DNA from: Comamonas sp. lk
GTDB taxonomy: Bacteria; Pseudomonadota; Gammaproteobacteria; Burkholderiales; Burkholderiaceae_C
Assembly (NCBI RefSeq): GCF_900564145.1
Contig: NZ_UOOB01000001.1
Location: forward strand, 868,001 to 932,000
Direction: 5' to 3'
DNA length: 64,000 nucleotides
Shown here piece by piece: positions 61,760 to 64,000 of this stretch; within the stretch, counting starts at the first letter, position 1; each line of letters starts with the position of its first letter. The position numbers were made by a program, and so were the translations under genes. Below the pieces are notes generated by a model. That model was not told the DNA's origin. It searched no databases and was given only the letters and a program-made list of their open reading frames with translations.

Positions 61760-62506
61760 ATGACCCATGCTTCCCCGGATACAGCCCCCGGAAAAACAGA
61801 TTCTTTGATCGACAGCAAGCTCGCGATGGGCTGGATGCACACGGCGCGGTTTTTTACCACCGCCGCCCAGTTGCACCAGCTTCCCGTCGTGGATGTGCCC
61901 GAGATCGCCTTCGTGGGCCGCTCCAATGCGGGCAAGTCCACGTCCATCAATACGCTGACGCAGCAAAAGCAGCTGGCCTTTGCTTCCAAGAAGCCCGGCC
62001 GCACCCAGCACATCAACTTGTTTGCCCTGGGCAGACAGGGTGTGATGGATGCCGTGCTGGCCGACTTGCCTGGCTACGGCTATGCAGCCGTCTCGCGCGA
62101 TGACAAGCAGCGCTGGCAGCGCGTGATGCTCAACTATCTGATGAGCCGCGAAAGCCTCACGGCCGTGGTGTTGCTGTGCGATCCGCGCCTGGGCCTGACC
62201 GAACTGGACGAAGCTCTGCTGGAGGCCTTGCGCCCCCGCGTGGAGCAAGGTCTGAAGTTCCTGGTGCTGCTGACCAAGGCCGACAAGCTGACCCGCGCCG
62301 AACAGGCCAAGGTGCTCTCCATCACCAAGCTCAACGCGGGTGGCGGCGAGGTGCGCATGTTCTCTGCCCTCAAAAAGCAGGGCGTGGATGATGTGGCTCA
62401 ACTGCTGTGGCACTGGTGCCACCCCGAAGGTCTGCAGCCCGCAGCCGGCGCTGTGGAGTCTGCCGCGCCCGCGACACCTGCCGAACCGGATTCGGAACAA
62501 GAATAG
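61760..62506 (+). CDS. engB: Ribosome biogenesis GTPase EngB (YihA/YsxC)
   Basis: A 248-residue GTPase needed for large ribosomal subunit assembly. G1 is GRSNAGKST, the switch region has KPGRTQHINLFALG, G3 is DLPGYGYA and G4 is TKAD. The start MTHASPD is chosen; an upstream in-frame ATG at 61733 would add nine residues. A Pro/Ala/Glu-rich C-terminal tail of about 25 residues follows the core domain. Confidence 0.95.
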   Translation: MTHASPDTAPGKTDSLIDSKLAMGWMHTARFFTTAAQLHQLPVVDVPEIAFVGRSNAGKSTSINTLTQQKQLAFASKKPGRTQHINLFALGRQGVMDAVLADLPGYGYAAVSRDDKQRWQRVMLNYLMSRESLTAVVLLCDPRLGLTELDEALLEALRPRVEQGLKFLVLLTKADKLTRAEQAKVLSITKLNAGGGEVRMFSALKKQGVDDVAQLLWHWCHPEGLQPAAGAVESAAPATPAEPDSEQE

Positions 62507-62556
62507 CCACAGGCGCCCGTGTTGCAAGCGCCATAAGCTACCGAAAGGAGAGCGTA

Positions 62557-63474
62557 ATGGTGAGCACCTGCATGCACGAGCTGCCCCAGGGCATTCAGTT
62601 AGAGTGCCGCGTCAGCGGTCAACCAGGGCAGCCGCTGCTGCTGTTTCTGCACGGCTTCCCCGAAGGCAATTTCATCTGGGATGAATTGCTGATCCACTTT
62701 GGCCAGCACTATCGCTGCGTGGCGCCCAATCTGCGCGGCTACGGCCGCTCCAGCCAGCCTGCCGAGGTGGGCGACTATCGCGCCAAGTTGCTGGTCGATG
62801 ATCTGGCAGCGCTGATTGCGCTGGAAAGTCCGGGTCAGCCGGCGGCTTGCGTACTCGCCCATGACTGGGGCGGTGCGCTGGCCTGGGGACTGGCCAATCG
62901 GCATCCCGATCTGATGCAGCGCTTGATGATTCTCAACGCGCCCCATCCTGGCGCGTTCTTGCGTGAATTGCAGTCCAATCCCGTTCAGCAGGCGGCCAGT
63001 CAGTACATGCACTTTCTGCGCAGACCCGATGCCCCCGAGCGTCTGGCCGAGAACAACTGGGCGCGCATGTTGGGCTTTTTTGCCAAGGCCGATGGCCAGC
63101 TGCCGCCCTGGCTGACCGAGGCCAAACAACAGCAGTATCGTGATCACTGGAATCTGGGCGTGCACGGCGCCTGTCTGTTTTATGCGGCCAGCCCGCTGGC
63201 GCCGCCAAAGCCCGGCGCATCTGCCGATGATTTACACGATATTCGCGGCATCAGCTTGCCTGCGGAGATGCTGAGTATTTCCGTGCCCACGCGCGTGCTT
63301 TGGGGAGAGAGCGACCCGGCGTTGCAGCCGTCCTTGCTTGAGGGATTGCAGGCCTGGGTTCCTCAGTTGCAGGTGCAAAAACTGCCGGGAGTCAGCCACT
63401 GGGTGGTGCATGAGGCGGCCGAAGCGGTGCGTGCCAGCCTGGCAGAGTTTCTGCAAGAAAATTTGAAAAAGTGA
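62557..63474 (+). CDS. Alpha/beta hydrolase (epoxide hydrolase/dehalogenase-like)
   Basis: A 305-residue alpha/beta-hydrolase. The oxyanion motif is LHGFPEGNFIWDELL; the nucleophile elbow is AHDWGGA, giving an Asp nucleophile as in epoxide hydrolases and haloalkane dehalogenases rather than Ser; the catalytic His is in VSHWVVHEA. AAAGGAG sits before the ATG. The substrate is unknown. The gene lies 50 bases after engB on the same strand. Confidence 0.88.
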   Translation: MVSTCMHELPQGIQLECRVSGQPGQPLLLFLHGFPEGNFIWDELLIHFGQHYRCVAPNLRGYGRSSQPAEVGDYRAKLLVDDLAALIALESPGQPAACVLAHDWGGALAWGLANRHPDLMQRLMILNAPHPGAFLRELQSNPVQQAASQYMHFLRRPDAPERLAENNWARMLGFFAKADGQLPPWLTEAKQQQYRDHWNLGVHGACLFYAASPLAPPKPGASADDLHDIRGISLPAEMLSISVPTRVLWGESDPALQPSLLEGLQAWVPQLQVQKLPGVSHWVVHEAAEAVRASLAEFLQENLKK

Positions 63475-63510
63475 GCTGCTGGCGCTTTATTCATAAAGGC
63501 TAGAGCTCAT
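63474..63510. repeat. Short intergenic repeat (AGCTGCTGGCGCTTTATTCATAAAGG...)
   Basis: AGCTGCTGGCGCTTTATTCATAAAGGCTAGAGCTC contains imperfect complementary arms (GCGCTTTAT/ATAAAGG, GAGCTGC/AGAGCTC) and is related to the elements at 1102, 29162 and 44293. It lies between convergent genes and may act as terminator. Confidence 0.5.
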
Positions 63511-63518
63511 TTTTATTG

Positions 63519-64000
63519 CTATTTTTTGTACAGTGACTCTTCGCCGTCGGGACGGGTCTTGAAGCGTTTGTGCACCCAGTAATACTGCGGCACCATGGTG
63601 CGTATCGCGGCTTCCAGTTCGCGGTTCATGCGGGCGGTGTCGGCCACATGATCGTCGGTGGGAAAGTTCTCCCAGGCGGGGGTCAACTCCGCCACATAGC
63701 CTTCGGGCGTCATGCGGTTGTACAGAGCGACCACCTTGGACTTGCCCAGACGCGCAAAGCGCGATAGCGACGGGATGGTGGCCGTGTTCTGCACCGCAAA
63801 AAAGGGCACGAACTCCGAGTCGTTCTTGCCGTAATCCATATCGGGCAGCAAATACAGAAGGCCGCCCTTGCGCAGACACTGAATGATGGGCTTGACCCCA
63901 TCGGCGCGGTTGAGCATCTTCACGCGGCCAAAGCGCTGGCGGCCGGCCATGAACCAGTCATCCAGTGCCGGGTCGGGGTTGGTGGCGTAAATCGAGGTGA
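63519..64000 (-). CDS. Lipid A biosynthesis (LpxL/HtrB family) acyltransferase, C-terminal part (5' end beyond window)
   Basis: The frame is open to the right edge, giving about 160 C-terminal residues of a lysophospholipid/lipid A late acyltransferase: MLNRADGVKPIIQCLRKGGLLYLLPDMDYGKNDSEFVPFFAVQNTATIPSLSRFARLGKSKVV and the terminal YYWVHKRFKTRP. The HX4D motif of the family would be upstream of the window. It probably adds a secondary fatty acid to lipid A at the inner membrane. Confidence 0.85.
   Translation of the reverse strand, partial: TSIYATNPDPALDDWFMAGRQRFGRVKMLNRADGVKPIIQCLRKGGLLYLLPDMDYGKNDSEFVPFFAVQNTATIPSLSRFARLGKSKVVALYNRMTPEGYVAELTPAWENFPTDDHVADTARMNRELEAAIRTMVPQYYWVHKRFKTRPDGEESLYKK

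Noticed and set aside
1..64000. tRNA, rRNA, CRISPR array, integrase, transposase or phage genes
   Set aside because: None was recognised; no tandem direct-repeat array or conserved tRNA T-loop pattern was seen on reading, though small RNAs could be missed by eye.

Overview
This window looks like a chromosomal segment of a betaproteobacterium of the family Comamonadaceae, most likely Comamonas or a close relative. That is an inference from GC-rich coding with strong G/C third-position bias, family-typical neighbourhoods (engB - cytochrome c4 - resB - ccsA; cyaY/lptM; hexR-tal-pgi; paired trimeric porins) and short intergenic repeats of a kind I associate with this family. I saw no rRNA or tRNA gene, CRISPR array, insertion sequence, integrase or phage gene. 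Nearly all of it reads as stable core or conserved accessory chromosome.

Layout. 1-4.6 kb: assimilatory nitrate/nitrite reduction (3' end of nirB, nirD, nasA), ending in a frameshifted, truncated copy of the siroheme methyltransferase gene cobA. 4.7-13.8 kb: an aldehyde dehydrogenase, a FUSC-type efflux protein with its MarR regulator, a YeiH/YeiE-like pair, CreA and an MFS transporter behind a hairpin-rich leader. 13.9-21.8 kb: a cyanophycin (Asp-Arg polymer) locus with two tandem synthetase genes, one with a degenerate Mur-ligase half, facing a divergent ABC transporter with an extra N-terminal zinc ribbon and its DUF1854 partner. 22-31.6 kb: small hypotheticals, an EF-hand protein, a 5'-nucleotidase, the ammonium transporter amtB, a detached gspF, GST, WYL regulator, LLM oxidoreductase and a 661-residue lipoprotein. 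31.7-42.9 kb: a LuxR-type regulator, then the type II secretion operon gspG-H-I-J-K-L-M-N-D-E with gspC divergent. 42.9-47.4 kb: cobalamin genes cobS-cobC, ilvA with a candidate attenuator leader, an OsmC protein and coq7. 47.7-54 kb: two porins, then sugar-phosphate genes (hexR-like regulator, tal, pgi). 54-64 kb: cyaY/lptM, a metallo-beta-lactamase protein, methionine sulfoxide repair (msrPQ), system II cytochrome c maturation (ccsA, resB), cytochrome c4, engB, an alpha/beta hydrolase and a partial LpxL-type acyltransferase.

How the parts relate. Nitrogen is a recurring theme: nitrate reduction, ammonium uptake from a candidate sigma-54 promoter, and nitrogen storage as cyanophycin. The envelope/secretion theme is carried by the T2SS, porins, lipoproteins and cytochrome c maturation.

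The observations I consider most worth checking are: the CphA2-like partner synthetase and the zinc-ribbon exporter beside it; a GspE ATPase that lacks the family's tetracysteine zinc subdomain; a leader RNA before ilvA carrying a 23-codon ORF that runs into an intrinsic terminator; and the decayed cobA. All functional calls are by reading translated sequence; no database search was possible.
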